Shown here piece after piece: positions 52,086-62,325 of a stretch of 64,000 nt of DNA. Below the pieces are notes generated by a model. It was given only the letters and a program-made list of their open reading frames with translations. It searched no databases and was not told the DNA's origin. The translations under genes and the position numbers were made by a program. Source of the stretch: Saprospiraceae bacterium (GTDB taxonomy: Bacteria > Bacteroidota > Bacteroidia > Chitinophagales > Saprospiraceae). Position 1 is the stretch's first letter. Every line of letters begins with the position of its first letter. The DNA lies in the NCBI GenBank assembly GCA_016714025.1, contig JADJOB010000002.1:1037501-1101500 (forward strand), given 5' to 3'.

Positions 52086-52610
52086 TCAGTTTTTTAGTAT
52101 TTGAAACGCCAAAAAATCATCTAATTCACGAATACTAGGGTCCGCTAACATGATAATTTGGTCAGGTCCAATCAGGTATTTTGCTGGAATTGACTTAATC
52201 CTATAAATTTTAGCCAATTGACTTTCAAACATGTTGGGTTCGATGACATGATGAGGCCAGATCAATCCATCGTTTTCAATGGCTTTTAAAGCAGCAGCCG
52301 GATCCCGGTCAAAAGCAATGCTTAAAAACTGAATTCCTTCTGCATTTTTAAATTTTTGATCTTTATAATGGGCGTACATCATAGTTAGAATTTTATTTTC
52401 CTGACGGCAGGGAGCGCACCAGGAACCCCAAAAATCAATTAAAACATACTGTCCTTTAAAACTATCTAAATTGATTATATTTTTCCGCAAATTTTCAACT
52501 TCAAAATTGGGAGCTTGCTGTCCCAATACCAGCATGGTATTGAAAAAAAAATAATAAATCAGGTAAGAAAAAAATAAAATGCCACCAAGGCCTAAGAGGT
52601 ATTTCTGCAT
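52086..52610 (-). CDS. TlpA-like thioredoxin family protein
   Basis: A 174-residue membrane-anchored thiol-disulfide oxidoreductase. An N-terminal hydrophobic anchor (LLGLGGILFFSYLIYYFFF) precedes the AhpC/TSA-TlpA fold with active site DFWGSWCAPCRQE (CAPC) and the cis-Pro region SIPAKYLIGPD. Acts outside the cytoplasm in disulfide reduction. Start at 52610 (MQKYLLGLGG) is preferred over the longer 52631 frame. The partner or target is not known; divergent from the flavin reductase. Confidence 0.86.
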   Translation of the reverse strand: MQKYLLGLGGILFFSYLIYYFFFNTMLVLGQQAPNFEVENLRKNIINLDSFKGQYVLIDFWGSWCAPCRQENKILTMMYAHYKDQKFKNAEGIQFLSIAFDRDPAAALKAIENDGLIWPHHVIEPNMFESQLAKIYRIKSIPAKYLIGPDQIIMLADPSIRELDDFLAFQILKN

Positions 52611-52638
52611 AATAAGTATAAGAGGCTGCAATATTACT

Positions 52639-52646
52639 TAATTTTG
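52639..52646 (+). promoter_or_regulatory. candidate -7 element for the flavin reductase gene
   Basis: TAATTTTG matches TAnnTTTG and lies 38 bases before the ATG at 52685. No clear -33 partner. Confidence 0.35.
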
Positions 52647-52684
52647 AGGTCCGATAAATCACGGGCAATCAATTAAATCTATTT

Positions 52685-53560
52685 ATGAAGCGTATTATAA
52701 CACCAGGGACCCTGCCCACTCCAGATTTACATCAATATTTGTTAGGGGCGGTGGCACCGCGACCGATTGCCTTTGTGAGCACGATAGATCCTGAAGGACG
52801 GGTTAATCTGGCGCCTTACAGTTTTTTTAATGCCTTTAGCAGCAATCCGCCCATTTTGGTTTTTTCGTCAAACCGTCGGGTTGAAAACAATACGACCAAA
52901 GACACCCTACATAATATTATGGCATCCAGGGAATGTGTGGTGAATGTAGTTTCATATCCCATCGTTCGCCAAATGATGGTCTGTTCAGTTGATTTTCCAA
53001 CTGGCATCAGTGAATTTGAACAAACGGGATTGACTCCAGTGCCTGCTTCACAAGTAAAACCACCCTTAGTAAAGGAATCACCAGTCAATATGGAATGCCG
53101 TGTCACAGAAATTCTAACACTGGGAGACCAAGGTGGTGCAGGTCATTTGATCATCTGCAATGTGGTCTGTATGCATATTGATGAATCAGTTTTAGATGAA
53201 AACCAACGGATTGATCCGCATAAAATTGATCTTATGGGTCGCATGGGTCGTGCATTTTATGTACGTGCAAGTGGTGCTGCTGTTATGAGCATGCCCCAAT
53301 CTCATAAATTGCCGGTTGTAGGCTATCCAAAGCTACCGGAACACATCCGCCAAAGTAAATTTATTACTGCCAACCTCATTGGGGCACTGGCAGGAATGAA
53401 AGAATTGCCCACAAATCAGGAAGCAATCACCACGATTTTAAGCTGGGAATCAGGTGATCAAATTTTAAAATTAGATCCCGATACCAAACACCAGATTGCA
53501 CAGGAGTATTTTAATGGAAATCATTTGGAAAAAGCAGCCGCTTTGCTGATGAGTATTTAG
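52685..53560 (+). CDS. flavin reductase family protein
   Basis: A 291-residue protein with a split-barrel FMN-binding domain in its first 200 residues: YLLGAVAPRPIAFVSTIDPEGRVNLAPYSFFNAFSSNPPILVFSSNRR is the family hallmark. The C-terminal about 80 residues form an extra helical segment seen in the larger members. Probably reduces or binds FMN; electron partner unknown. It converges on pyrD, and the two stops overlap by 4 bases. Confidence 0.87.
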   Translation: MKRIITPGTLPTPDLHQYLLGAVAPRPIAFVSTIDPEGRVNLAPYSFFNAFSSNPPILVFSSNRRVENNTTKDTLHNIMASRECVVNVVSYPIVRQMMVCSVDFPTGISEFEQTGLTPVPASQVKPPLVKESPVNMECRVTEILTLGDQGGAGHLIICNVVCMHIDESVLDENQRIDPHKIDLMGRMGRAFYVRASGAAVMSMPQSHKLPVVGYPKLPEHIRQSKFITANLIGALAGMKELPTNQEAITTILSWESGDQILKLDPDTKHQIAQEYFNGNHLEKAAALLMSI

Positions 53561-54603
53561 TTGCGCTGGTATGCTTTGGTTTTTATTAATTCTTGTTTTA
53601 TTTTTTTTATAAACCAGGGACCTTCATAAATCATTCCGGTATAAATTTGAATCCAGTTTGCACCGGCTTTCAGTCGTTCAATAGCCACAGCTTCATTCAT
53701 TATTCCTCCAACGCCAATTAAAATAAGTTTTGGTTCCGCTTTTGATTTTAAATGCTGCAAAGCATGCAAAGATTTTACATGCAAAGCTTCTCCACTTAAT
53801 CCGCCGCTTTCTTTTGCAATTTCTTTTTCTATTAAAAAATCAGGACGGTCAATGGTGGTATTGGAAACAATAATTCCAGAAAAGTCATTGGCCTGAACCA
53901 CTTCTAAAATATCATCCAAAGCTTCTTCACTTAAATCAGGAGCTATTTTTAAAAACAAAGGTTTTCTATTTAAATGCTTTTTATTTTCTAATTGAACGGC
54001 AGACAACAACGCGTTCAATGGTTCTTTATCTTGCAATGCTCTTAGACCCGGTGTATTTGGCGAACTTACATTAATGGTAAAATAATCTACAAAATCAAAC
54101 AAGGCAGTAAAACAATATAGATAATCTTGTATAATTTGATCATCCTGGCTTTCTTTGTTTTTTCCAATATTTCCGCCAAGGATTAATCCATCCGGTTTAT
54201 TGAATTTTTTTAAGCGGTCAACCAATGCATCTACGCCTTGATTATTAAAACCCATTCGATTTATAATCGACCGGTCTTTAATGAGTCGGAATAATCTTGG
54301 TTTAGGATTTCCGGATTGAGGACGTTTGGTCACGGTACCCAATTCGATATGACCAAAACCTAAAAGCATCAATGCATTTAACCAGTTTCCATCTTTATCA
54401 AAACCTGCGGCCAAGCCGATGGGATTCGTTGCTTTCATCCCGCTGATTTCTGTGTGCAATAAATCGGATTCAAATTTAAATGAGCGTTTGAGTAATTGAG
54501 AAATTACTGGAATTTTTAATGAAAAAACCAGTAAATCCATTGTTAGATGATGAGCCAGTTCAGCATCCAATAAAAAGAAAATTGATTTAAGAAGTTTCCA
54601 CAT
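53557..54603 (-). CDS. pyrD: dihydroorotate dehydrogenase (quinone), class 2
   Basis: Oxidises dihydroorotate to orotate, feeding electrons to quinones at the membrane. The 348-residue form starting at MWKLLKSIFFLLDAELAHHLT has the short membrane-association N-terminus of class 2. FMN-binding GLAAGFDKDG and the catalytic Ser in TINVSSPNTPGLR mark it as class 2. The frame could start 7 codons earlier (54624, overlapping dnaX). Directly follows dnaX. Confidence 0.95.
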   Translation of the reverse strand: MWKLLKSIFFLLDAELAHHLTMDLLVFSLKIPVISQLLKRSFKFESDLLHTEISGMKATNPIGLAAGFDKDGNWLNALMLLGFGHIELGTVTKRPQSGNPKPRLFRLIKDRSIINRMGFNNQGVDALVDRLKKFNKPDGLILGGNIGKNKESQDDQIIQDYLYCFTALFDFVDYFTINVSSPNTPGLRALQDKEPLNALLSAVQLENKKHLNRKPLFLKIAPDLSEEALDDILEVVQANDFSGIIVSNTTIDRPDFLIEKEIAKESGGLSGEALHVKSLHALQHLKSKAEPKLILIGVGGIMNEAVAIERLKAGANWIQIYTGMIYEGPWFIKKIKQELIKTKAYQRN

Positions 54604-54613
54604 GCTGGCTAAC

Positions 54614-56317
54614 TCAATCTTCATCCATCTTTAACGAAAACACGTCTTTTAAGTCTGAAAGTTTATGGTTACTTGCAACCATCATATCCCATTTTTCATT
54701 GGCGGATAATTTTTTTACAACTTTTTTTTCTTCCAGTGCAGCCAGTTCAGGATCTATTTCAATTCGACTGGTAATGTTTTTTGTTGAAAAGGTATTGCGT
54801 ATTTTTTCATCGAGCTTTAATTCCATTCGAATGGAATCTCTTACAATGCTTGAACCGGTTAAAATGGTAATGCTGTGTGGTTCCCATTTTACTTTGGTGC
54901 TGTTTAACATAACTTTGAACGAAGCAGATTTTTCTTCCCGTTTACAATCTTCCCAAAATTGAATAAAGTTTTCCTCCGTAAAATCGATTAATTTCTCTTG
55001 CTTTTGTTTTTCATCTGCTTCAATTTTTTGTTTCAATGAATCCAGATTCCCCAGTTTTGGAATCATAAATGCATCTTTCATAATTTGTGAAGCAGCAATA
55101 TTGACTTTCTTTACAACCGGACTGGTTTCACTTTCTTTTTTTTCTGTTTTGCCAGGGTTGGAAGCCGAAGGAGTGCTTATATTTTCAATGGGCGACGGAT
55201 CAGCCAGTACCTGATCCATTTTTTTTCGGGAAGCATAACAAATTTTAATCAATAAAATTTCTATATGCAAACGTTTGTTTCTGCTTCTAACCAAATTTAC
55301 ATCAGATTCATGTACCTGATCCAACCAGTTTATCAAATCTGAGCGTCTGCATGCTTCTGCTTGTTGGATGTATTTTTTTCTGATTGCATCGCTTCCTTCA
55401 AACAAAGACTGTAAATTGGGATCTTTGACGATCATCAAATTGCGGAAATGGGAAGCCATGCCTTCCAATATAATTTCAGGATCAAAGCCAAGCGATAAAA
55501 CCTGATTCAGTAAAACCAATGCGGCTTCAACATTTTCTGTTAGAAAAGCATCAGAAAATTTGAAAAAATAATCGTAATCCAGTACGTTTAAATTTTCAAC
55601 TACATCTTTGTATAAAATACTTTTATCAGAGAAACTTTTAATGCGGTCAAAAATAGATAAAGCATCCCGCAGTGCACCATCCGCTTTTTGTGCAATCAAA
55701 TGCAAGGCTTCATCTTCAGCATGAATGGATTCCTGTTGACAAATTTTTTCAAGCTGAAATACGATGTCCTTTTCCTGAATTCTCCTAAAATCATAAATCT
55801 GACAACGACTTAAAATGGTTGGTATGATTTTATGTTTTTCAGTTGTAGCTAAAATAAATTTGGCATAAGGTGGCGGTTCTTCTAAGGTTTTCAAAAAAGC
55901 ATTAAAAGCCGCCGTTGATAACATATGAACCTCATCGACTATATAGATTTTATATTTTCCAGCCTGGGGTTGGTACCGCACCTGATCAACCAATTCGCGG
56001 ATGTCTTCAACCGAATTATTGGAAGCTGCATCCAGTTCGAAAATATTAAAAGAAGCATTTTCCATGAAAGCCCGGCAATTATCACAGGAATTGCAGGGTT
56101 CCCAATCTGCACTGGGATTGGTACAATTGAGTACTTTAGCCAAAATCCGGGCACAGGTCGTTTTACCAACGCCTCTGGGACCGCAAAACAGAAAGGCATG
56201 TGCAATTTGGCCTTTTGCAAGTGCATTCTTGAGCGTGTGAGCTACATGCTCCTGGCCAACTACATCCGTCCATTTAAGCGGACGGTATTTTCGTGCTGAT
56301 ACTATAAATGAATCCAT
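54614..56317 (-). CDS. dnaX: DNA polymerase III subunit gamma/tau
   Basis: Clamp-loader ATPase of the replisome. The 567-residue protein starts at MDSFIVSARKYRPLKW and has Walker A GPRGVGKTTCARIL, the zinc-binding Cys set (CTNPSADWEPCNSCDNC), Walker B IYIVDEVHML and the sensor SRC (ILSRCQIYDF). The C-terminal about 200 residues are charged and low-complexity, as in tau. The -7 element at 56333 and the family N-terminus select this start over 56356. Followed by pyrD. Confidence 0.96.
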   Translation of the reverse strand: MDSFIVSARKYRPLKWTDVVGQEHVAHTLKNALAKGQIAHAFLFCGPRGVGKTTCARILAKVLNCTNPSADWEPCNSCDNCRAFMENASFNIFELDAASNNSVEDIRELVDQVRYQPQAGKYKIYIVDEVHMLSTAAFNAFLKTLEEPPPYAKFILATTEKHKIIPTILSRCQIYDFRRIQEKDIVFQLEKICQQESIHAEDEALHLIAQKADGALRDALSIFDRIKSFSDKSILYKDVVENLNVLDYDYFFKFSDAFLTENVEAALVLLNQVLSLGFDPEIILEGMASHFRNLMIVKDPNLQSLFEGSDAIRKKYIQQAEACRRSDLINWLDQVHESDVNLVRSRNKRLHIEILLIKICYASRKKMDQVLADPSPIENISTPSASNPGKTEKKESETSPVVKKVNIAASQIMKDAFMIPKLGNLDSLKQKIEADEKQKQEKLIDFTEENFIQFWEDCKREEKSASFKVMLNSTKVKWEPHSITILTGSSIVRDSIRMELKLDEKIRNTFSTKNITSRIEIDPELAALEEKKVVKKLSANEKWDMMVASNHKLSDLKDVFSLKMDED

Positions 56318-56332
56318 ACCTTTTGTGGTGGG

Positions 56333-56340
56333 CAAAAGTA
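56333..56340 (-). promoter_or_regulatory. candidate -7 element for dnaX
   Basis: On the minus strand reads TACTTTTG, a TAnnTTTG match, 16 bases before the start at 56317. A TTG lies only 13 bases further upstream, too near for the usual spacing. Confidence 0.4.
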
Positions 56341-56521
56341 GGAAATTTTCTCCCAATCTGATTCCGGATATTTTATAGTATCTTTAAGAGCAATTATTCT
56401 TCTTTTCTGCTAATTCCATTCAATCCGATTCATCTCGAAAATCGAAGTTTTTAATTTATATGAATGGGTCTATCTTCCACCTGGAGTGGTAGGTTAATTT
56501 CTTAATTTTTAATTAGTTGAT

Positions 56522-59500
56522 ATGAAATGTTCAAACTTGCAAGTACTACATTTTACTTGCGATCCGAAATTCATGGTTGTTCTTTTAATTTTAATGGGCA
56601 CAACCGAAATTTTATTTTCTCAATTTCAAACGAGTATTGGATATACTTTTCCCTCTAATGAACGTGCCGCGCGTGGAGTTCAAACCAATGTCGGTAGTTA
56701 TTTCGTTTTAGTTGATAACAACAACCACCCCAATAAACTTTTTAATACAAATGGTGATCTGCAATTGCTTTCATTAAATGCTGCTGGCTACCTGATTAAT
56801 CCTGCAAAATTGTTGGGTCAGGATGGAACAGAATCTGCTGCGTGGATGGAAAAAACCAGTTGTGGAAGTGGAGGATATATTATAGCAGCCAATGAAGATT
56901 TTGGAACCGGCTCCAACATGCTTGCAATTTTAACAGATCAAAATGGAAATCAAATCTGGTCACGTACGATTGGTTCAAATTTTAGCAGGGAAGAAGCAAC
57001 TTGTATTAAAGAAGATGGCAATGGGGATTTTATAATGGTTGGATCCAGAGAGAGTAACGGAGTTTATAATATACAAGCTGTAAAGTTGGATTGCAATGGA
57101 AATCAAATCTGGTATCGAAATTATGCTACGGTAAATTCAGCGATTGCAACTTCCGTTACCAGTTTTGCAACGCAAGCGAGTTCATGTGCAAGTAGTGCGA
57201 ATTATTTTGTTACCGGTGTGATTCTGGGTCCGAATGGCAATGACGAATTATTTATCCTAAACATTGATGCAACGACTGGAAATCTGATGTGGATCACTTC
57301 CTACGACATTGCACCAAATGCAGCAGAATATGCAACGTGCATTCAGGGCTCTTGTTTATTTAATGCTGGTTCACTAGGAGAAATTTGGGTTTCAGGGTAT
57401 TCAACGGATTTGAATTCAAGTTTATCTCAAGTATTTATGATGAAAACAGATATTAATGGAAATCCGTTATGGGCAAATAATTATGAAATTGTCGGAGATG
57501 TTGAAGCAGCTTCTCATTTTGAATTTACCAATATCGGAGATTTTATGATTACAGGCCGTGCTGAAAGCTTAACCTTTCCTCCAAGACCCGCAACAAGAAC
57601 TGGAAATTGCATGCTTATGAAACTGGCTCATTCCGGAAATCAAGTGATTTGGAATCGTGCCTATGACCAGGGCTTTGCATCTCAGGGAAATAGTGTAGAA
57701 GTTTTAAATAATAATTCGTGTTTTCTTAGTGGCTATAGTTACAAAGCGGACCCACCTTCTGCTTTTGATTTTAATGTATTGACAATTAAAACAGACAGTT
57801 CAGGTCGTACGGGTACTACTTGTAATCACAATTTAATAACCGATATTATCAAAAGGAATCCGATACCAACTTTATTAACTTCCATGGTTTCAAGTCCTAT
57901 CGATTTTAATGTACTTCCTTTGACAAGCAAAACCTATCAGGATACGCAAATTTTCTGTTTAATTACGCCTCCGTCTAAATGTGATTCACTTTTCACAATA
58001 TTAAATCCATTTAACAACGGACAAGCAGTTTGTTGCTTTGATTTATTCGTTAATAATCCAACTGCCAATTGCTTTAATCAAATTTTATTTAATCTGAGTT
58101 CAGGCAGCATCATTAATCCGATTGCAAATCCAAATTGGATGATCAATTCAAGTGGCAATCAAATGACGATTACACACAGTTCCGGTTTTATTCCGGCAGG
58201 CTATGTTAATCCTGGTAATTTTTGTGTAAGCAATGCGATGAATCCAGTAACAGTCAATATCAGTTATACGTATTCAAGTGGGGGCGTTGCGGGTCGTTGT
58301 GATGAACACTTGATGCTACAATGTCCTGCACCGCCTTTCCAATCGTGCCCTTGTGATTCAAATGCCATTGCGGGTCCAAACCTGGTTCAAAATGGGGATT
58401 TTGGATTGGGGAATGTTGGTTTTACATCAAATTATATTTTCATGCCTCCAAATTTAGGATTAAGCAATGGAAGATATTCAGTAAAGAATTCTACCAATCT
58501 GGTCAACCTGGCCTGGGCTTGTTTGGATCACACCCTGGGGACTCCAACGGGTAATTTTTTGGCAGTTGATGCGACCACTTTTGCAGGATCGGTTTGTTGG
58601 AGAGAAATCGTAAATGTCAATGCCGGCGTGAATTATTCATTCTGCGCTTTCGTAAATAATTTAGTAAACACCTCAAATAATTTTACAAATCCTACGGTCG
58701 AACTTTGGATTTTAAATACCTTACAAGCCAGCGTGACCTTGCCGGAAATTCCGGACAACTGGATCAATCTCAGTGCCAATTGGACCAGTACGGTTACAGG
58801 TGCTGTACCAATTGAAATCCGGGTTGGTGCGCCGGTTCATCCTTCAGGTTCCGGTTGTGATTTTGCGGTAGATGACATTGCATTTCACGAATGCAGACCC
58901 ATAGTTTTTCATCCAGACACTTGTTGTACAGTTTGTTCACCGGTAAATTTATCCTGGACAACCTTGTCAAACCAATTTTTTATAACAGACATGACCGTTT
59001 ATGACAATAAATTAATTGTCGGAGGACAATTTTCATTTGGAGGATTTAATGCGATCGCAGCATGGGATGGTACAAATTGGTTTACACTGGGTTCAGGTTT
59101 TAATGGGAACGTCGAAGCACTTGAAGTGCACAATGGCAGACTCTATGCAGGAGGTGCATTTTCAAGTAATGGCAACAACATTGCCGAGTGGAGCGGTACG
59201 ATACCAGGGGGTTCCTGGAATCCTTCGTTTCCTGGTTTGACTGGCGGTATTTTCAATCGGGTTACGTCCTTATTATCCACGCAACAAGGTTTAGTAGCAG
59301 GAGGCGCATTTCAAATTCCTGCCAATAACATCGCTTTGTGGAATGGAAGCAACTGGAGTAATTTAGGTGCAAATGGGATCAATGTTCCCAATACCAATTC
59401 AGGAGGTGTTCATGGATTGGGATTATTCAATGGGAATATCGTGGCGGGTGGGGTATTTAGTCCACCTTTATCAAATATTGCGCAATTGAACAGCAATGTC

Positions 59501-60229
59501 TGGCAAAATTTAGGAAATGGTATCAATTTATTTATTGGCAATAACGGTGAAGGGATTAAAGCCATTCTGCAATTTGCAACTAATAAATTAGCAGTAGGAG
59601 GTCGTTTTCAGGAAGCTGTGAATAGCGGCAATGTTGTAGTTTCCAATACTCAATTTATTGCACAATGGGATGGTACCAATTGGTCTGCTATGAATACAGG
59701 AGTTAACTCTAGCTTTGAAGGAATTTATGATTTAGCAATTCATTGTGGCAATCTGTATGCGGGAGGTTTATTTGCATCAATTGGAAGCAATCCAATCTCA
59801 GGGGTAGCGCAATGGGATGCTAATTCAAGTACCTGGTTAAATGTTTCCAATCATCCCAATGTGTTGATCAGAGCGCTGGAAAATTTTAAACCAAATTCAA
59901 ACAATAGTTGCGATTTATATGCTGCAGGTGAAGTTATTTTAAACCATCTGAAATGCGCAACACAAAGCGAAAACCTAAACCAAGGATTCTTTAAAGTTTT
60001 TCCAAATCCTGTAAATTCAAATTTAATTTTGCAATTAGATCAAGAAGCGGTAAAAGAGCTTTTGGTCTTTATCATTGATATCAACGGAAAACGATCCATG
60101 ATTAAAAAAATAGCAAAAGGTCAATCTCACAGTGTATTAGATTTTGCTGAATTCAATCAAGGCGTTTACATGCTCGAAATAAGCGAGAACAATTTAAAAA
60201 AATGGTATCAAAAGGTATTGAAGGAATGA
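56522..60229 (+). CDS. T9SS type A sorting domain protein with beta-propeller-like repeats
   Basis: A 1235-residue secreted protein. An N-terminal signal sequence (MVVLLILMGTTEILFSQ after a 17-residue lead) is followed by about 430 residues of repeated beta-strand motifs (GNQIWSRTIGS; GNPLWANNYEI), a Cys-rich middle (CPCDSNAIAGPNLVQNGDFGLG, then a carbohydrate-binding-like domain to about 800), a second repeat set (GTNWFTLGSGFNGNVEALEVHNGRLYAGGAFS, recurring GGxF) and a T9SS sorting domain from about residue 1158 (VFPNPVNSNLIL). Likely surface adhesin or carbohydrate-binding protein; no enzyme motif seen. Confidence 0.85.
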   Translation: MKCSNLQVLHFTCDPKFMVVLLILMGTTEILFSQFQTSIGYTFPSNERAARGVQTNVGSYFVLVDNNNHPNKLFNTNGDLQLLSLNAAGYLINPAKLLGQDGTESAAWMEKTSCGSGGYIIAANEDFGTGSNMLAILTDQNGNQIWSRTIGSNFSREEATCIKEDGNGDFIMVGSRESNGVYNIQAVKLDCNGNQIWYRNYATVNSAIATSVTSFATQASSCASSANYFVTGVILGPNGNDELFILNIDATTGNLMWITSYDIAPNAAEYATCIQGSCLFNAGSLGEIWVSGYSTDLNSSLSQVFMMKTDINGNPLWANNYEIVGDVEAASHFEFTNIGDFMITGRAESLTFPPRPATRTGNCMLMKLAHSGNQVIWNRAYDQGFASQGNSVEVLNNNSCFLSGYSYKADPPSAFDFNVLTIKTDSSGRTGTTCNHNLITDIIKRNPIPTLLTSMVSSPIDFNVLPLTSKTYQDTQIFCLITPPSKCDSLFTILNPFNNGQAVCCFDLFVNNPTANCFNQILFNLSSGSIINPIANPNWMINSSGNQMTITHSSGFIPAGYVNPGNFCVSNAMNPVTVNISYTYSSGGVAGRCDEHLMLQCPAPPFQSCPCDSNAIAGPNLVQNGDFGLGNVGFTSNYIFMPPNLGLSNGRYSVKNSTNLVNLAWACLDHTLGTPTGNFLAVDATTFAGSVCWREIVNVNAGVNYSFCAFVNNLVNTSNNFTNPTVELWILNTLQASVTLPEIPDNWINLSANWTSTVTGAVPIEIRVGAPVHPSGSGCDFAVDDIAFHECRPIVFHPDTCCTVCSPVNLSWTTLSNQFFITDMTVYDNKLIVGGQFSFGGFNAIAAWDGTNWFTLGSGFNGNVEALEVHNGRLYAGGAFSSNGNNIAEWSGTIPGGSWNPSFPGLTGGIFNRVTSLLSTQQGLVAGGAFQIPANNIALWNGSNWSNLGANGINVPNTNSGGVHGLGLFNGNIVAGGVFSPPLSNIAQLNSNVWQNLGNGINLFIGNNGEGIKAILQFATNKLAVGGRFQEAVNSGNVVVSNTQFIAQWDGTNWSAMNTGVNSSFEGIYDLAIHCGNLYAGGLFASIGSNPISGVAQWDANSSTWLNVSNHPNVLIRALENFKPNSNNSCDLYAAGEVILNHLKCATQSENLNQGFFKVFPNPVNSNLILQLDQEAVKELLVFIIDINGKRSMIKKIAKGQSHSVLDFAEFNQGVYMLEISENNLKKWYQKVLKE

Positions 60230-60268
60230 GGGGAAAGATTTTAGTCTATAGTCTGTAGAGAGAATGTT

Positions 60269-60364
60269 GCAATGCTGCAATGCTGCAATGCTGCAATGCT
60301 GCAATGTGGCAATGTGGCAATTCTGTAATTCTATACTGTTACAATTCTGTAATGCATCAATGCA
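60269..60364. repeat. degenerate 8-bp tandem repeat
   Basis: Twelve units of period 8. Four perfect GCAATGCT units come first (60269-60300), followed by two GCAATGTG and then drifting copies (GCAATTCT, GTAATTCT, ACAATTCT, GTAATGCA, TCAATGCA) to about 60364. It lies 40 bases after the T9SS gene stop and is not coding. Confidence 0.8.
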
Positions 60365-60441
60365 ATAATTAATTTTAAGAATTAATTTGAATGAACTTAC
60401 AAGTTGCCGAAGGGGTCCCGCCGAGGCTCAAGGAGTTTTAG

Positions 60442-60475
60442 TAATATTTAATATCTATCAAGATATCAAATATTA
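60442..60475. promoter_or_regulatory. 15-bp imperfect hairpin upstream of nadE
   Basis: TAATATTTAATATCT (60442-60456) pairs with AGATATCAAATATTA (60461-60475) with one mismatch and a 4-base loop. A GC-rich island at about 60400-60440 (with GAAGGGGTCCCGCCGAGG) precedes it. Neither has a U-tract. Confidence 0.5.
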
Positions 60476-60669
60476 AGAGACCGATATTCTAATAAAATTC
60501 AGATCAGTTAGGCTCAGTATTCAACAAATTAAATGAAGTTAAAAAACTACGATTCTCAAGGATGAATATCCTTCTACCATCTGGGTTTCCAGACATTTTG
60601 TTTACCAGACCATCTTTTCTAAAATTCACAATCCTAAACTTTTCTTTACCTTGTTCCTTATTTAGTGTA

Positions 60670-62307
60670 ATGAAAATAGCACTCGCTCAACTCAACTACC
60701 ATATCGGAAATTTTGAAGGAAATTTTGCAAAAATGCAAGATGCCATATTCAAAGCTAAATTGGAACAAGCTGATCTGATTTGTTTCAGCGAATTGGCAAG
60801 TTGTGGCTATCCACCTCGCGATTTTTTGGAATTTCGGGATTTTATTTCGCAGTCCATGGCATTGGTAAATAGACTTTGTGAATTGAGTCACGACATAGCC
60901 ATTGTTGTGGGCGCACCCAGTGTCAACCCGGATGTAGAAGGCAAAGATTTATATAATTCGGCCTTTTTTTTATATGAAGGAAAGGTTCAATCTATTACCC
61001 ATAAGGCACTCTTGCCAAACTATGATATTTTTGACGAATACCGTTATTTTGAACCAAATCGTAGTTTTGAAATTGTCCGTTTTCAATCAAAAAAGATTGC
61101 CATCACCATTTGTGAAGATATCTGGAATCTAGGGAATGAAAATCCTATGTACACCATTTGTCCGTTAGATGAAATCATAGATCAAAAACCGGATTTTATA
61201 CTAAACCTTTCAGCATCTCCTTTTAGCTATGAACATGCAAAAGACCGTTTAAATGTATTGCGTGCGAATGTCCTGAAATATAAAATTCCACTGTTTTATG
61301 TAAACTGCGTCGGTGCTCAAACGGACATTCTGTTTGATGGGGGTTCTGCTGTTTTATCCGGTGACGGCATGTGTTATGAAGAACTACCTTTCTTCGTTGA
61401 AGGCCAACGCTATTTTGAATTGGAAGAGGTATTGAAAGGAGGTATCAATCGCGAACAAGAAAAAAATGAAATTGAACTCATCCACAAAGCTTTGGTATTA
61501 GGGATCAGGGACTATTTTAGTAAAATGGGTTTTAGTAAGGCCATTCTTGGTTTGTCGGGTGGCATCGATTCAGCTCTTACGGCTTGTCTTGCGGTCGATG
61601 CACTTGGAAAAGATCAGGTACGTGTCCTCTTAATGCCTTCACCCTATTCTTCTGAGGGTTCAGTGCTGGATGCAAAAGCACTGGCTGAGCAACTTGGGAT
61701 ACAGTATGATGTCATTCCAATTGCTAGTATCTTCGATGAATACAAATCCATCCTTTCAACTTATTTTATAAATCTGCCCGAAAATGTAACGGAAGAAAAC
61801 ATTCAGGCTCGCATTCGTGGAATGCTGTTGATGGCTTTTTCCAATAAGTTTTCATCCATCCTTTTAAATACCACCAACAAAAGCGAAATGGCGGTGGGCT
61901 ACGGCACGCTCTACGGCGATTTGTGCGGCGGATTGGCAGTCTTGGCTGATGTTTACAAAACCCAGGTTTATCAATTATCCAGTTACATCAATCGGGAAAG
62001 AATCATAATACCTGAAAATACCATCCAAAAACCACCTTCAGCAGAATTGAAACCCGGGCAAAAAGACTCTGATTCATTGCCAGATTACAACATCCTGGAT
62101 AAAATCTTGTATCAATATATTGAAAATCGAAAAGGGCCTTCAGAAATCATGGCAATGGGTTTTGATCCGGAAATTGTACTGAAAACCTTGAAAATGGTTA
62201 ATAAAGCAGAATTTAAACGATACCAATCGCCTCCTGTAATTCGGGTTTCTTCCAAATCCTTTGGATTGGGTAGACGCCTACCCATTGAAGGAAAATACCT
62301 TTCCTAA
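60670..62307 (+). CDS. nadE: NAD+ synthase, glutamine-dependent
   Basis: Final step of NAD synthesis with glutamine as amide donor. The 545-residue protein has an N-terminal nitrilase-like glutaminase with Glu (CFSELASCGYP), Lys (HKALLPNYDIFDEYRYF) and Cys (ITICEDIW), then the synthetase with the P-loop LGLSGGIDSALTA. ATG 60670 (MKIALAQLNYHIG) is the family start; the frame upstream to 60562 lacks homology. Monocistronic; convergent on nfuA. Confidence 0.96.
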   Translation: MKIALAQLNYHIGNFEGNFAKMQDAIFKAKLEQADLICFSELASCGYPPRDFLEFRDFISQSMALVNRLCELSHDIAIVVGAPSVNPDVEGKDLYNSAFFLYEGKVQSITHKALLPNYDIFDEYRYFEPNRSFEIVRFQSKKIAITICEDIWNLGNENPMYTICPLDEIIDQKPDFILNLSASPFSYEHAKDRLNVLRANVLKYKIPLFYVNCVGAQTDILFDGGSAVLSGDGMCYEELPFFVEGQRYFELEEVLKGGINREQEKNEIELIHKALVLGIRDYFSKMGFSKAILGLSGGIDSALTACLAVDALGKDQVRVLLMPSPYSSEGSVLDAKALAEQLGIQYDVIPIASIFDEYKSILSTYFINLPENVTEENIQARIRGMLLMAFSNKFSSILLNTTNKSEMAVGYGTLYGDLCGGLAVLADVYKTQVYQLSSYINRERIIIPENTIQKPPSAELKPGQKDSDSLPDYNILDKILYQYIENRKGPSEIMAMGFDPEIVLKTLKMVNKAEFKRYQSPPVIRVSSKSFGLGRRLPIEGKYLS

Positions 62308-62325
62308 AATTGGGATAAATTGGGC

